DNA from: Bacteroidota bacterium
GTDB lineage: Bacteria; Bacteroidota; Bacteroidia; Palsa-965
Reading direction: 5' to 3'
DNA: 58,106 nt
Assembly (NCBI GenBank): GCA_006218065.1
Contig: VBWE01000017.1
Location: forward strand, 1 to 58,106
Of this stretch, positions 34,741 to 43,291 are shown piece by piece. The translations under genes were made by a program, and so were the position numbers. The notes beneath the pieces were generated by a model that was not told where the DNA came from, searched no databases, and saw nothing but the letters and a program-made list of their open reading frames with translations. Positions within the stretch are counted from its first letter, which is position 1. The number at the start of each line of letters is the position of its first letter.

Positions 34741-36002
34741 ATACCCGGAGTCCTTTCAGCCGCAAACAGATCATTCTTTCCGGCGCAGCTGCATGGCTGC
34801 CTGCTGTTGCTGTTTTTGCCCAGGATAATTCATCCATGAGCAATGCATCCGATACCTATTTTTCCAACCCGCTTTTCCTGGTGCTTCTTTTTGCGATCAT
34901 CATGCTGCTCGGCATCGCATTTGCCCTCGGTAACATGGTGAAGGGCGCAGCATTCTTTAGCCTGAAAGAACAGGAGAAAAATAAACAGGAAGAAAAAAAG
35001 CGGGACTATGTGCCTGCCTGGGAATTTTCCACTTCCAAACTGATCCTGCTCGTCATCATCGGGATTTCTTTCGGCACGCTTCCGTACTGGCTTAAAGGAG
35101 TTGTCGGAAATAAACCAGTCGATGCGGCCGTCGAACAGGCAGGCACGATCGGCAACCTCGGGCAGGGAATTTTCTGGTCCATGGTCGCCATGATCGTCAT
35201 CGAACTCCTGGTGATCACCCTGCTTTACGGAAGCGGCATACGTTTGCTTCGCAGGGAACAAAAAAAGAAAGCTGCGCCGGCAGTTAAAAAAGACAGGCAG
35301 GCCGAAGAAGCGCAGATGCCGGCATTCCTCGAACGCTTCAACCGTTCGGTGGCTATCGAACATGAAAAGGACATCCTGCTCGATCACAATTACGACGGTA
35401 TCCGCGAGCTTGACAATAATCTTCCGCCCTGGTGGAAATACGGTTTTTACATTACGATCATCTGGGGCGTGATTTACCTGGTGCATTTTCACGTCATCAA
35501 AACAGGCTCCCTGCAGGAAGGCGAATACCTCGCACAGATGGCGCAGGCCGAAAAAGACATGGCCGCGTATCGCAAGAAAGCGGCGGATTTTGTCGACGAG
35601 TCCAATGTTACGCTGCTGCGGAATGCGGACAGTATCGCGCAGGGCAAATCACTTTTCATGGCCAAGCAGTGCGTGCAATGTCACGGTGCAAACGGCGAAG
35701 GAATCGTGGGGCCGAACCTTACTGACGATTACTGGCTGCATGGAAATGACGTGAAAGATATTTTCAAGGTCATCAAATTCGGCGTACTCGGGAAAGGAAT
35801 GAAATCGTGGCAGAACGAACTTTCTCCTTCGGAGATGCAAATGGTGACGAGTTATATCAAATCGATACACGGCACCAATCCGCCGAACGCGAAAGCTCCC
35901 GAAGGCACCATATATAAAGAAGAAGGAACCGCTCCGTCGCCCGATTCCACAGCAACTGCAACCGACACCATTCCGAAAGCCGACAGCGCAGCGAAAAAAT
36001 AA
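34737..36002 (+). CDS. ccoP: CcoP, cytochrome c subunit of cbb3 oxidase
   Basis: 421 residues. The first ~30 residues look like a signal or first helix (QIILSGAAAWLPAVAVFAQD). Two further helices follow (FLVLLFAIIMLLGIAFALG and IFWSMVAMIVIELLVITLLY). The conserved CcoP N-terminal motif comes next (DHNYDGIRELDNNLPPWW, YGFYITIIWGVIYLVHFH). A single class I haem c domain has CVQCHGANGEG (Cys312) and its Met ligand probably in GKGMKSWQNEL. Proteobacterial CcoP has two haems; one haem is common in Bacteroidota. The C-terminal 40 residues are a Thr/Ser/Pro-rich tail. It hands electrons from soluble or membrane cytochromes c to CcoO. Confidence 0.94.
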   Translation: MNTRSPFSRKQIILSGAAAWLPAVAVFAQDNSSMSNASDTYFSNPLFLVLLFAIIMLLGIAFALGNMVKGAAFFSLKEQEKNKQEEKKRDYVPAWEFSTSKLILLVIIGISFGTLPYWLKGVVGNKPVDAAVEQAGTIGNLGQGIFWSMVAMIVIELLVITLLYGSGIRLLRREQKKKAAPAVKKDRQAEEAQMPAFLERFNRSVAIEHEKDILLDHNYDGIRELDNNLPPWWKYGFYITIIWGVIYLVHFHVIKTGSLQEGEYLAQMAQAEKDMAAYRKKAADFVDESNVTLLRNADSIAQGKSLFMAKQCVQCHGANGEGIVGPNLTDDYWLHGNDVKDIFKVIKFGVLGKGMKSWQNELSPSEMQMVTSYIKSIHGTNPPNAKAPEGTIYKEEGTAPSPDSTATATDTIPKADSAAKK

Positions 36003-36033
36003 AAAATACCACCACGTAAAAAAAGCTGTGAAG

Positions 36034-37473
36034 ATGGAAACTGTGAAGGAACATACCGAAAAAGAAGCCGGCGAGAACAAGGAGATATTCCGGGATTCCG
36101 TAAGTACTATCGACGAACGCGGGAAACGGGTATGGCTCTACCCGAAACAGCCGAAAGGGAAACTGTACAACGCGCGAACAATCGCCAGTTTTTTTTACCT
36201 CGCTGTTTTTTTTACGCTGCCTTTCATCAAAATAAACGGCCACCCGCTTTTTCTTTTCAATGTGATCGAAAGGAAATTCATCTTTTTCGGCGTGGTTTTC
36301 TGGCCCCAGGATTTTCATCTCTTCCTGGTCGGTATGCTGACGTTCATCGTTTTCATCATCGTTTTTACCGTCGCTTACGGTCGCCTGTTCTGCGGCTGGG
36401 CATGCCCGCAGACGGTTTTTATGGAAATGGTTTTCCGCCGGATCGAGTACCTGGTCGAAGGCGATGCGAAACAGCAGCGTATGCTGAACAGCCAGCGGGC
36501 GAACAATAAAAAGCTGGCGAAAAAAATCATCAAGCACAGCATCTTCTTCCTGATCTCGTTCATTATCGCCAATGCTTTTCTTTCCTACATCATCGGAGCG
36601 GACCAGCTTTTTCACATCATGAAAGAACCGGTAAAAGCGCATCTCGGCGGATTTATTTCCCTGCTGGCGTTCACGGGCGTTTTTTACGGCGTATTCGCCT
36701 GGTTCCGCGAACAGGCCTGCCTCATTGTTTGCCCTTACGGCAGGATGCAGGGCGTGCTGCTTGATAAAAACAGCATCGTCGTTGCGTACGATTACAAAAG
36801 AGGTGAACCGCGCGGGCACCTGAAAAAAGAACCTGCGAAAAAACACGGCGATTGCGTGGACTGCAGTCTTTGCGTTCATGTATGCCCCACAGGTATCGAT
36901 ATCCGCAACGGCACGCAGCTGGAATGCGTGAACTGTACGGCCTGCATCGACGCCTGCGATGCGGTGATGGATAAAGTCAAAAAGCCCCGCGGGCTGATCC
37001 GTTATGCATCCGAAAACGATATTGCGGAAGGGCGGCGCCTGCGCATTTCAACACGAAAAATCGCGTACGGCATCGTGCTCGTTTTACTGACCGGTTTTCT
37101 CGCGTTTCTGCTCGTTACGCGCGAAGATGTGGAAACAACGGTATTGCGCGCGCCGGGTCTATTGTTCAACCGTGAAACCGACGGCCGCATCAGCAATGTG
37201 TATAAAGTAAAAGTGATCAACAAAACGTACAAGGGAATACCGATCCGTTTCGTGCTGGAAAACAAGCAGGGCGAAATTAAAATGATCGGGAACGATATGC
37301 TTGTGAAACCGGAAGGACTCGCCGAAGGCCAGTTCTTCATCTATCTCCCGGTTTCACAGATTGACAAACGGAAAACGGAAGTCGAGATCGGCGTGTATGC
37401 CGGGGATGAAAAGATCGAAACGATCACGACCACGTTCATGGGACCTGTAACACCAAAAAAACAAACAAAATGA
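36034..37473 (+). CDS. ccoG: CcoG/FixG/RdxA ferredoxin-type copper reductase
   Basis: ATG 36034 is preferred over GTG 36028. The 479-residue membrane protein has four to five helices. It carries the motif LFCGWACPQTVFMEMVF, a further FREQACLIVCPYGRMQ motif, two 4Fe-4S clusters (CVDCSLCVHVCPTGIDI and CVNCTACIDACDAVM), and an Ig-like C-terminal domain (VYKVKVINKTYKGIPIRF). CcoG reduces Cu(II) to Cu(I) for cbb3 assembly. It lies in the usual order after ccoP, 31 bases downstream, and its TGA overlaps the ATG of ccoH. Confidence 0.95.
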   Translation: METVKEHTEKEAGENKEIFRDSVSTIDERGKRVWLYPKQPKGKLYNARTIASFFYLAVFFTLPFIKINGHPLFLFNVIERKFIFFGVVFWPQDFHLFLVGMLTFIVFIIVFTVAYGRLFCGWACPQTVFMEMVFRRIEYLVEGDAKQQRMLNSQRANNKKLAKKIIKHSIFFLISFIIANAFLSYIIGADQLFHIMKEPVKAHLGGFISLLAFTGVFYGVFAWFREQACLIVCPYGRMQGVLLDKNSIVVAYDYKRGEPRGHLKKEPAKKHGDCVDCSLCVHVCPTGIDIRNGTQLECVNCTACIDACDAVMDKVKKPRGLIRYASENDIAEGRRLRISTRKIAYGIVLVLLTGFLAFLLVTREDVETTVLRAPGLLFNRETDGRISNVYKVKVINKTYKGIPIRFVLENKQGEIKMIGNDMLVKPEGLAEGQFFIYLPVSQIDKRKTEVEIGVYAGDEKIETITTTFMGPVTPKKQTK

Positions 37474-37904
37474 ACTGGGGTTGGAAAATCGTTTTTGCAT
37501 ACGTCGGTTTCATCGCGCTGATCCTGACGATGGTTTTTAAAACCATGGGCATGCGCATCGACCTGGTGCGCCCGGATTATTATGCGGAAGAACTCCGTTA
37601 CCAGGAGAAAATCGACCAGAGTAAAAATAATGCGCTTTTATCGGCGCCGCTTTCCGTAACATGCAACGGGCAGCACATAGTACTCGCGTTTCCCGAAGAA
37701 ATGAAAAACACGCCGCTCGAAGGAAGCGTACTTTTTTATCGTCCTTCGGATTCACGTCTCGACTTCCGGGTAAATCTCGAACCGGGCGCCGACGGCAGCC
37801 AGCGGATCAATCCTCCCGCACAAAAAGGTTTGTACGTGGTGCAGGTGGAATGGAAAGCGAAAGGACAAACATTTTATTCCGAATCCACACTCATGATCCC
37901 GTAA
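37470..37904 (+). CDS. ccoH: CcoH/FixH family assembly protein
   Basis: 144 residues with one N-terminal helix (WGWKIVFAYVGFIALILTMVF) followed by a periplasmic FixH domain (RPDYYAEELRYQEKIDQSKN, then a beta-sandwich with GLYVVQVEWKAKGQTFYSES). FixH proteins act late in cbb3 oxidase assembly. The ATG overlaps the ccoG stop (ATGA), and the stop directly abuts the ATG of the next gene (37905), so the block ccoS-ccoNOQPGH and the TauE-like gene is one operon. Confidence 0.9.
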   Translation: MNWGWKIVFAYVGFIALILTMVFKTMGMRIDLVRPDYYAEELRYQEKIDQSKNNALLSAPLSVTCNGQHIVLAFPEEMKNTPLEGSVLFYRPSDSRLDFRVNLEPGADGSQRINPPAQKGLYVVQVEWKAKGQTFYSESTLMIP

Positions 37905-38612
37905 ATGACAGCCGCCGTCATTATATCGGCCCTTGCCCTCGGATTTATGGGAAGCCTGCACTGCATCGGCATGTGCGGGCCGCTGGCGCTGGCGCTGCCG
38001 GTTTACGATGCTTCTCCTGCAAAACGGACTGCAGCATCGCTGCTTTACAATGCCGGCCGGCTCGTTACGTATGCCGCGCTCGGTATGCTGATGGGGCTGG
38101 CAGGAAAAAGCATTTCGATGGCGGGCTGGCAGCAGGGACTTTCGATTACCGCAGGTGTTCTCGTGATTTTTTTCGCATTAGTTCCCGAACACCGCGCCGT
38201 AAAAATTCCCGGGCTGCGGAAACTATATGCCGGATTCGGTTTTGTCCGGATGCTTCTCGCAAAACTCTTCGCACAAAAAAAATATTCCGCGTATTTCAGC
38301 ATCGGTCTGCTCAACGGGCTGCTTCCCTGCGGACTTGTTTACGTTGCACTGGCTGCAGCCATCGCCACCGGCGACCCGCTGAACGGCGCGGTTTTCATGG
38401 CGCTTTTCGGAGCCGGAACGACGCCCGCGATGTTCAGCGTGGTTATGCTCGCGAAAATGATCCCGGTTACGGTTCGCGGTAAAATCCGAAAAGCGGTTCC
38501 TGTAATCATGGTGGTTATGGGTTTGCTGCTGGTGATGCGCGGGATGAACCTCGGCATTCCCTACCTGAGTCCGCAGATCGAAAACAACGCCTGTCATCAT
38601 TGTTGTCACTGA
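37905..38612 (+). CDS. TauE/SafE-DsbD_2-type membrane protein linked to cbb3 assembly
   Basis: A 235-residue polytopic membrane protein with about six helices. GFMGSLHCIGMCGPLALALP carries the Cys-Met-Cys motif, followed by YNAGRLVTYAALGMLMGLAG, LLNGLLPCGLVYVALAAA and FGAGTTPAMFSVVMLAK. This is the sulfite-exporter TauE/SafE (DsbD_2) family. Members placed after ccoGH are thought to help copper transport or maturation of cbb3 oxidase. The C-terminal tail NACHHCCH is rich in Cys and His, a possible copper-binding end. It begins on the base after the ccoH stop. Confidence 0.85.
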   Translation: MTAAVIISALALGFMGSLHCIGMCGPLALALPVYDASPAKRTAASLLYNAGRLVTYAALGMLMGLAGKSISMAGWQQGLSITAGVLVIFFALVPEHRAVKIPGLRKLYAGFGFVRMLLAKLFAQKKYSAYFSIGLLNGLLPCGLVYVALAAAIATGDPLNGAVFMALFGAGTTPAMFSVVMLAKMIPVTVRGKIRKAVPVIMVVMGLLLVMRGMNLGIPYLSPQIENNACHHCCH

Positions 38613-38632
38613 TTTAATATGAAAAATATTTT

Positions 38633-38701
38633 CGATTGCCGGTTTTTTATCTGTGTAAAAGTTAGTGTCTTTCAAATCGCAAATCGGCAATCGCAAATCG
38701 A
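38633..38701. repeat. Intergenic heptad-word hairpin element, copy B
   Basis: Four 7-nt words run in tandem at 38674-38701 (AAATCGC, AAATCGG, CAATCGC, AAATCGA). CGATTGCCG at 38633-38641 pairs with CGGCAATCG at 38685-38693. It lies between the TauE-like gene and hemN and could terminate one or fold in the leader of the other. Confidence 0.65.
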
Positions 38702-38737
38702 AATACAAACGCTTCCGAAGGAATTAAACCACACCAC

Positions 38738-40090
38738 ATGAATCTCATTGAAAAATACAATACTCCCGGTCCGCGTTACACCAGTTACCCGGCTGTTCCG
38801 TTCTGGTCGGAAACGCCCGGGCAGGATCAATGGAAAGATGCCGTGCGTTTTACTTTTTCAAATACCAACCGCCGCGAAGGGATCAGCATCTACATTCATC
38901 TTCCCTACTGCGAAAGCCTTTGCACATACTGCGGCTGCAATACGCGCATCACCGTTAACCACGCCGTGGAAGAACCGTACATCCATGCCGTGCTGAAGGA
39001 ATGGTCCATGTACCTGGAGCTTTTCGAAGAAACGCCGGTGATCCGGGAACTGCACCTGGGCGGGGGAACGCCGACTTTTTTCAGCGCAGAAAATCTTGCG
39101 CAGCTGGTATCCGCCATCCTGGAAAGCGGTCACCTTGCCCCCGATGCGGAACTCAGCTTCGAAGCGCACCCGGCCAGCACGACGGAAGCGCACCTCGACC
39201 TGCTTTATAAAACCGGTTTCCGGCGCATCAGCCTGGGCATCCAGGATTTCGATCCGCAGGTGCAGGATATCATCAACCGGCGGCAGTCGTTTGACATGGT
39301 GAAGCAGGTTACAGAAACCGCCCGGCGTATCGGTTACACATCCGTAAACTACGATCTGATTTACGGTCTCCCGCTGCAAAACCGGCAAAGCATAATGAAG
39401 ACGATCGGCCTGGTGAACCAGCTTCAGCCCGACCGGATCGCGTTTTACAGTTATGCGCATGTGCCGTGGATAAAACCCGGCCAGCGCAGGTACAGCGAAG
39501 ATGATCTTCCTTCCGGAACGGAAAAAAGAATGTTATACGAAACCGGTCGCGCGCTGCTTGAAGATTCCGGGTATGCCGAAATCGGCATGGATCATTTTGC
39601 ATTAAAAACAGATCCGCTTTACACTGCCGCCGGATCGGGTGAATTGCACCGGAATTTCATGGGCTATACAACCGGGCAGACGCAACTGCTGATCGGGCTG
39701 GGCGTTTCGGCCATCAGCGATACCTGGTACGCATTTGCACAGAACCAAAAAACCGTGGAAGCTTATCTTGTTGCTGTTTCGGAAAACCAATTCCCGCTGA
39801 TGCGCGGTCACCTGCTCGACCGGGAGGATCTCATTATCCGGCAGCATATCCTGAACCTCATGTGCCGTTTTTCAACGTCGTGGCACGAAGCGTACGAACA
39901 ATGCGAAGCCGTTTCCGAAGCTGTGGAAAAACTGCGCGAAATGGAAAAGGACGGACTTGTGAAACTGGAACTTACCCGTACCGAAATTACCCCGGCGGGC
40001 CGTGCTTTTCTCCGGAATATCTGCATGGCATTTGATGCGCGGCTGCACCGTAAAGAAATTGTACAAAAAACATTCAGCACAACCGTTTAA
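38738..40090 (+). CDS. hemN: Oxygen-independent coproporphyrinogen III oxidase HemN
   Basis: The 450-residue radical-SAM enzyme makes two oxidative decarboxylations in haem synthesis without oxygen. It opens with EKYNTPGPRYTSYPAVPFW, the typical HemN N-terminus. The 4Fe-4S/SAM motif follows (YCESLCTYCGCNTRIT: Cys spaced C-x3-C-x2-C), then HLGGGTPTFF and ISLGIQDFDPQVQDIINRRQ. The C-terminal HemN domain is present (GHLLDREDLIIRQHILNLMC). The presence of the true HemN N-terminus and the CGC cysteine distinguishes it from HemW. It sits after the cbb3 operon, fitting the need for haem under low oxygen, but I saw no FNR-type box directly upstream. Confidence 0.94.
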   Translation: MNLIEKYNTPGPRYTSYPAVPFWSETPGQDQWKDAVRFTFSNTNRREGISIYIHLPYCESLCTYCGCNTRITVNHAVEEPYIHAVLKEWSMYLELFEETPVIRELHLGGGTPTFFSAENLAQLVSAILESGHLAPDAELSFEAHPASTTEAHLDLLYKTGFRRISLGIQDFDPQVQDIINRRQSFDMVKQVTETARRIGYTSVNYDLIYGLPLQNRQSIMKTIGLVNQLQPDRIAFYSYAHVPWIKPGQRRYSEDDLPSGTEKRMLYETGRALLEDSGYAEIGMDHFALKTDPLYTAAGSGELHRNFMGYTTGQTQLLIGLGVSAISDTWYAFAQNQKTVEAYLVAVSENQFPLMRGHLLDREDLIIRQHILNLMCRFSTSWHEAYEQCEAVSEAVEKLREMEKDGLVKLELTRTEITPAGRAFLRNICMAFDARLHRKEIVQKTFSTTV

Positions 40091-40156
40091 TCTTTCACAA
40101 CAAGTTTACAGGTGCGGACTTATCAACGGGCTTTGGCTTTTGACGGGCAGTAGTTC

Positions 40157-40164
40157 TAAGTTTG
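40157..40164 (+). promoter_or_regulatory. -7 element (TAAGTTTG) of the GH25 gene
   Basis: TAAGTTTG fits TAnnTTTG. A TTTG at 40132-40135 could be the -33 element. It ends 25 bases before ATG 40189 and overlaps the alternative TTG start at 40162, which is why the later ATG is used. Confidence 0.6.
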
Positions 40165-40188
40165 AACTGCAACAACTTACCTGATCTT

Positions 40189-40839
40189 ATGGTCACCAAT
40201 GCGAGTCAGTCACCCGCATACTGCAGCGGCATAGACGTTTCACATCACCAGGGAACTATCGACTGGAGCAAACTGAAATCTGCCGACCCTGCTATCGGCC
40301 TCGTCAATTTTGTATATATCAAGGCAACCGAAGGCGTGGGATATATCGACCCGATGGCTTTAACTTATGCACAAGGTGCGAAAGCGGCCGGACTGCGGAT
40401 CGGGTATTATCATTTTGCTTCACTCAACGATCCGAATGTATCGAACGATGCGGCGGCTGAAGCACGGTATTTCGACAGCCAACTGAAAACACTTCCCGCA
40501 GCTGACCTGGTTCCGGTACTCGATCTCGAAACAAACAAGAGCAATCTTTCGCCGCAGCTTGTGCAGCAATGGATCACGGCATTTCTCGACACGATGAACC
40601 AGCTGGGCTACCCGTCGGTAATGCTTTACAGTTACCAGCCTTTTCTCGATCAGTATCTTCCGGCGGGACATCCGTTCGGAAAACTTCCACTCTGGCTGGC
40701 GCAATACCGGAACGTGCCGCAGCCCACACTGCCAAAAGGCTGGACAGCGTATACGATCTGGCAGTATTCCAACCAGGGAAAACTGGCCGGGTTTACAACC
40801 AACGTGGATCTGAATAAAGCGGTGGCCAGTTTCTGCTGA
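40189..40839 (+). CDS. GH25 family lysozyme (muramidase) without signal peptide
   Basis: 216 residues covering one GH25 catalytic barrel: YCSGIDVSHHQGTIDWSKL, then NFVYIKATEGVGYIDP, GLRIGYYHFASLNDP, and VPVLDLETNKSNL with the DxE catalytic acids. The end is YTIWQYSNQGKLAGFTTNVD. It would cut the MurNAc-GlcNAc bond of peptidoglycan. No signal peptide or anchor is visible at either end, so export is unexplained; it may be an interbacterial effector, a phage-derived lysin or a leaderless enzyme. It stands alone with its own promoter, followed by a repeat element. Confidence 0.88.
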   Translation: MVTNASQSPAYCSGIDVSHHQGTIDWSKLKSADPAIGLVNFVYIKATEGVGYIDPMALTYAQGAKAAGLRIGYYHFASLNDPNVSNDAAAEARYFDSQLKTLPAADLVPVLDLETNKSNLSPQLVQQWITAFLDTMNQLGYPSVMLYSYQPFLDQYLPAGHPFGKLPLWLAQYRNVPQPTLPKGWTAYTIWQYSNQGKLAGFTTNVDLNKAVASFC

Positions 40840-40916
40840 GTAATTTTTGTTTTCTCCTTCCTGTTGAGAGCAGGTGCTTCATCCTTCTTTTTGCATTACA
40901 CTGTCGTATTATTTTT

Positions 40917-41056
40917 GGTGTCTATCCCATCAGAACAGTGAAAAGAAACGCTCAATGCCAAATGTCCAATTATCAATGTTCATCGGACCAATTCATTGAT
41001 AATTGTGCGTTGTGCGTTTGACATTGGGCGTTAAAGTGTCCTGAGGGGATACATAC
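40917..41056. repeat. Intergenic heptad-word hairpin element, copy C
   Basis: Perfect 7-nt phasing on both arms: AACGCTC, AATGCCA, AATGTCC, AATTATC, AATGTTC at 40947-40981, then a 13-nt loop, then ATTGATA, ATTGTGC, GTTGTGC, GTTTGAC, ATTGGGC, GTTAAAG at 40995-41036. The right words complement the left ones. The outer flanks (ATCCCATCAG and CTGAGGGGAT) also partly pair. Bases 40917-40993 match copy A at 25971-26042 in inverted orientation. Confidence 0.75.
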
Positions 41057-41086
41057 CTTATTTTTTTCGTCTCCCGGAAAAATAAA

Positions 41087-41114
41087 CACCCCGGACATAT
41101 TGCTATCCGGGGTG
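41087..41114 (-). terminator. Terminator of the minus-strand T9SS gene
   Basis: CACCCCGGA (41087-41095) pairs with TCCGGGGTG (41106-41114). Read on the minus strand it is followed by TTTATTTTT, 20 bases past the stop of the gene at 41134. Confidence 0.8.
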
Positions 41115-41133
41115 CTGAACAGGTTTTAAAAAT

Positions 41134-42951
41134 TTATTCGAGGATCAGTTTCTGAACCTGCGTTTGCTGCGCATCGCTGATTTGAACAAGATATAATCCT
41201 TTCGGAGTTGCGTTGAGATCGATCAGTTCGCGTTCGCCGGCAACCGTTTGTTTTTCAAAAATCACTTTACCAGTAACATCCAGGATACGGATTTTCACTT
41301 CGCCTGAAAAAGCCGACCCGGTTTCAATAATCACTTGTCCGCTCGCCGGGTTCGGGTACACGGTCCAGCTTTGCGGCTGGTCGTTCATATGCACCATGCT
41401 TTTCGGTCCGCCACAGCCCGACTGCATCGCAGGAGTAACGAATACTTTGTCCGTACTTGTTATGCAGGAACCTGAAAGACTGCTTACGGTAAGTGTATAT
41501 TCGATGGACAGGTACGGTAAACAATCGGAAGGAAGCGGCGAAGCTGTTGTCTGCGCGAGCCAGGGAGTGGCGAGCGCCGTTGTGGGCGACCACGAATAGT
41601 TCAGTCCGCCGACCGGCGCAGTACCGATATTCGCAGGCGTGATGATCGTCGTTCCGCAATAAATATCATGCTGGTCGGGACCCGCGTTGACCGTGCAGGG
41701 ACAGGCCGTTGTACCCGTGTAGGTAGTTACTGTTGTCGCAGGTGAAAGCGTGGTCGGTACGATAGTCGGAGTATACGTGGTTATGGTAACAGTATTAACA
41801 TTAATGGACGGCGTATTGGACGTTGCTCCTGACGGAATGTTTGCACAGTTTATTCCTGATGCATCCGTACGGAACAGGTGGATATCATCCGTACCTGCGC
41901 CGAAAGAAGAAGTCGATCCGCCGGAAACCAGGTGTCCGCCCGTCAGTTCAGCAATACCGCCGGATGCGCCGCCGCCATACCGGTAGCTCCAGAGCAATGT
42001 GCCGCTGCCGTCGTATTTCGTAAGCGCCCCGCTGGAAGCGACAGCATATCCGCCGTCGGTAGTTTGCACTACATCATGGCCGTATTCAGTACTTCCAAAC
42101 AAGGCCTGCCGGGCCCAGGTCAGGTTTCCACTTCCATCTGTTTTGAATGTAAATACATTCGAATTTGTCCCGTCATCCTTTATCCCGGTGACAATGAATC
42201 CGCCGTCGCTTGTGGCTTTAAGGCCATTTGCGGTTTCATAATACGAGGATGTTCCGTATGATTTGCACCAGAGTACCGCCCCGATAGATGATATCTTCAG
42301 CAGCACCGCTTCATCCACCGCAATATGTCTTTGCCCGGCCACCACGAATTCGCCTGTACTGAGTTGTATAATTTCGAAACCGCTATCTCCGTTAACGATA
42401 CCGCTATCATACCGCCGCCCCCAGCTTAAAAAATCCGCGAGAGTATATTTCAGCACGATCATATCAGCACCGGTTGATGTACTGATGCCGGATCCAAGAA
42501 CAATGTAACCACCATCGTTTGTCGCGGTAATATCATTGACATAACTGTTGCTTGATCCGCTGCCAAAACGCTTGGACCACATAAATAAACCGGTTGCGCT
42601 GATTTTCATAAGCAGGGCATAGGTCGACCCGCTTCCACCGATCTGGTAGGTACCGCCTATGATATAAGCGCCGCTGCTGAGTTGCGTCACGCATATACTA
42701 TTCTCCGAATCGGTTGCTGACCCATAACGCTTTTGCCAGACAATATTCCCGGCTGCATCGGTTTTAATAACGTTAATATCGGTGTAAATACCGGAGGGCA
42801 TACACACGCCAACAGTAAGCGTACCTCCATCACTCGTTTTTATAACACTGTTTCCGAATTCCTGGGCAGAAGAGCCGATGGCTCTGTTAAATTGCGCATT
42901 GGTTATCACCGATAAAGTAAGCGCCAGTGCAATAAGGGCTAGTTTTTTCAT
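41134..42951 (-). CDS. T9SS surface protein with WD/propeller-like repeats
   Basis: 605 residues, signal peptide MKKLALIALALTLSVITNA-Q. Residues about 20-360 are blade-like repeats of about 50 residues (GNSVIKTSDGGTLTVGVCMP, ITATNDGGYIVLGSGISTST, VVQTTDGGYAVASSGALT), the delta-60/SBBP propeller type. A spacer rich in Thr (VNTVTITTYTPTIVPTTLS) and an Ig-like module (CTVNAGPDQHDIYCGTT) follow. The C-terminus is a T9SS type A signal (TVYPNPASGQVIIETG, ILDVTGKVIFEKQ, PKGLYLVQISDAQ). It has its own terminator and a near-consensus -7 element (minus strand TAATTTTC at 42976-42983), and diverges from the gene at 43292. Confidence 0.87.
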   Translation of the reverse strand: MKKLALIALALTLSVITNAQFNRAIGSSAQEFGNSVIKTSDGGTLTVGVCMPSGIYTDINVIKTDAAGNIVWQKRYGSATDSENSICVTQLSSGAYIIGGTYQIGGSGSTYALLMKISATGLFMWSKRFGSGSSNSYVNDITATNDGGYIVLGSGISTSTGADMIVLKYTLADFLSWGRRYDSGIVNGDSGFEIIQLSTGEFVVAGQRHIAVDEAVLLKISSIGAVLWCKSYGTSSYYETANGLKATSDGGFIVTGIKDDGTNSNVFTFKTDGSGNLTWARQALFGSTEYGHDVVQTTDGGYAVASSGALTKYDGSGTLLWSYRYGGGASGGIAELTGGHLVSGGSTSSFGAGTDDIHLFRTDASGINCANIPSGATSNTPSINVNTVTITTYTPTIVPTTLSPATTVTTYTGTTACPCTVNAGPDQHDIYCGTTIITPANIGTAPVGGLNYSWSPTTALATPWLAQTTASPLPSDCLPYLSIEYTLTVSSLSGSCITSTDKVFVTPAMQSGCGGPKSMVHMNDQPQSWTVYPNPASGQVIIETGSAFSGEVKIRILDVTGKVIFEKQTVAGERELIDLNATPKGLYLVQISDAQQTQVQKLILE

Positions 42952-43291
42952 TTGAGATTAGTTTTTGGATTTCCCGAAAATTACAGCGTGTTTCAACTCT
43001 CCTTGTTTTCAAGTAAACAACGGTATGTTTCTGTATGCAACGGCAGTTTCCAGGTAACTACCGGGGAAATATATGCACACCCGGAATCCTGCTTTTTCGT
43101 GAAAGACATATCCACACACCATTGACTTACTGAAAAAGAACACATTAACATATACCGGCCCGGCCCGGCATATCCTTTTACCAAAAAAGCGAATTTCTTA
43201 CATCTGAATGAGTCGGGCCGAAATCGGATTCCCCCGGCTACCGTGTTGAAATAGTTTTGCTTCATCAGTTTCACACACGCAACTCATCCTC
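42952..43291. other. Divergent intergenic region with two promoters
   Basis: 340 bases without a gene between two divergent T9SS genes. On the plus strand TAGTTTTG at 43252-43259 matches TAnnTTTG, 32 bases before ATG 43292. On the minus strand TAATTTTC at 42976-42983 (one mismatch) precedes ATG 42951. I see no clear operator between them. Shared control of the two genes is possible. Confidence 0.55.

Noticed and set aside
38613-38737. FNR-type box upstream of hemN
   Set aside because: I searched the gap for a TGAC-N4-RTCA palindrome and found none, so hemN is not included in the proposed shared regulation.
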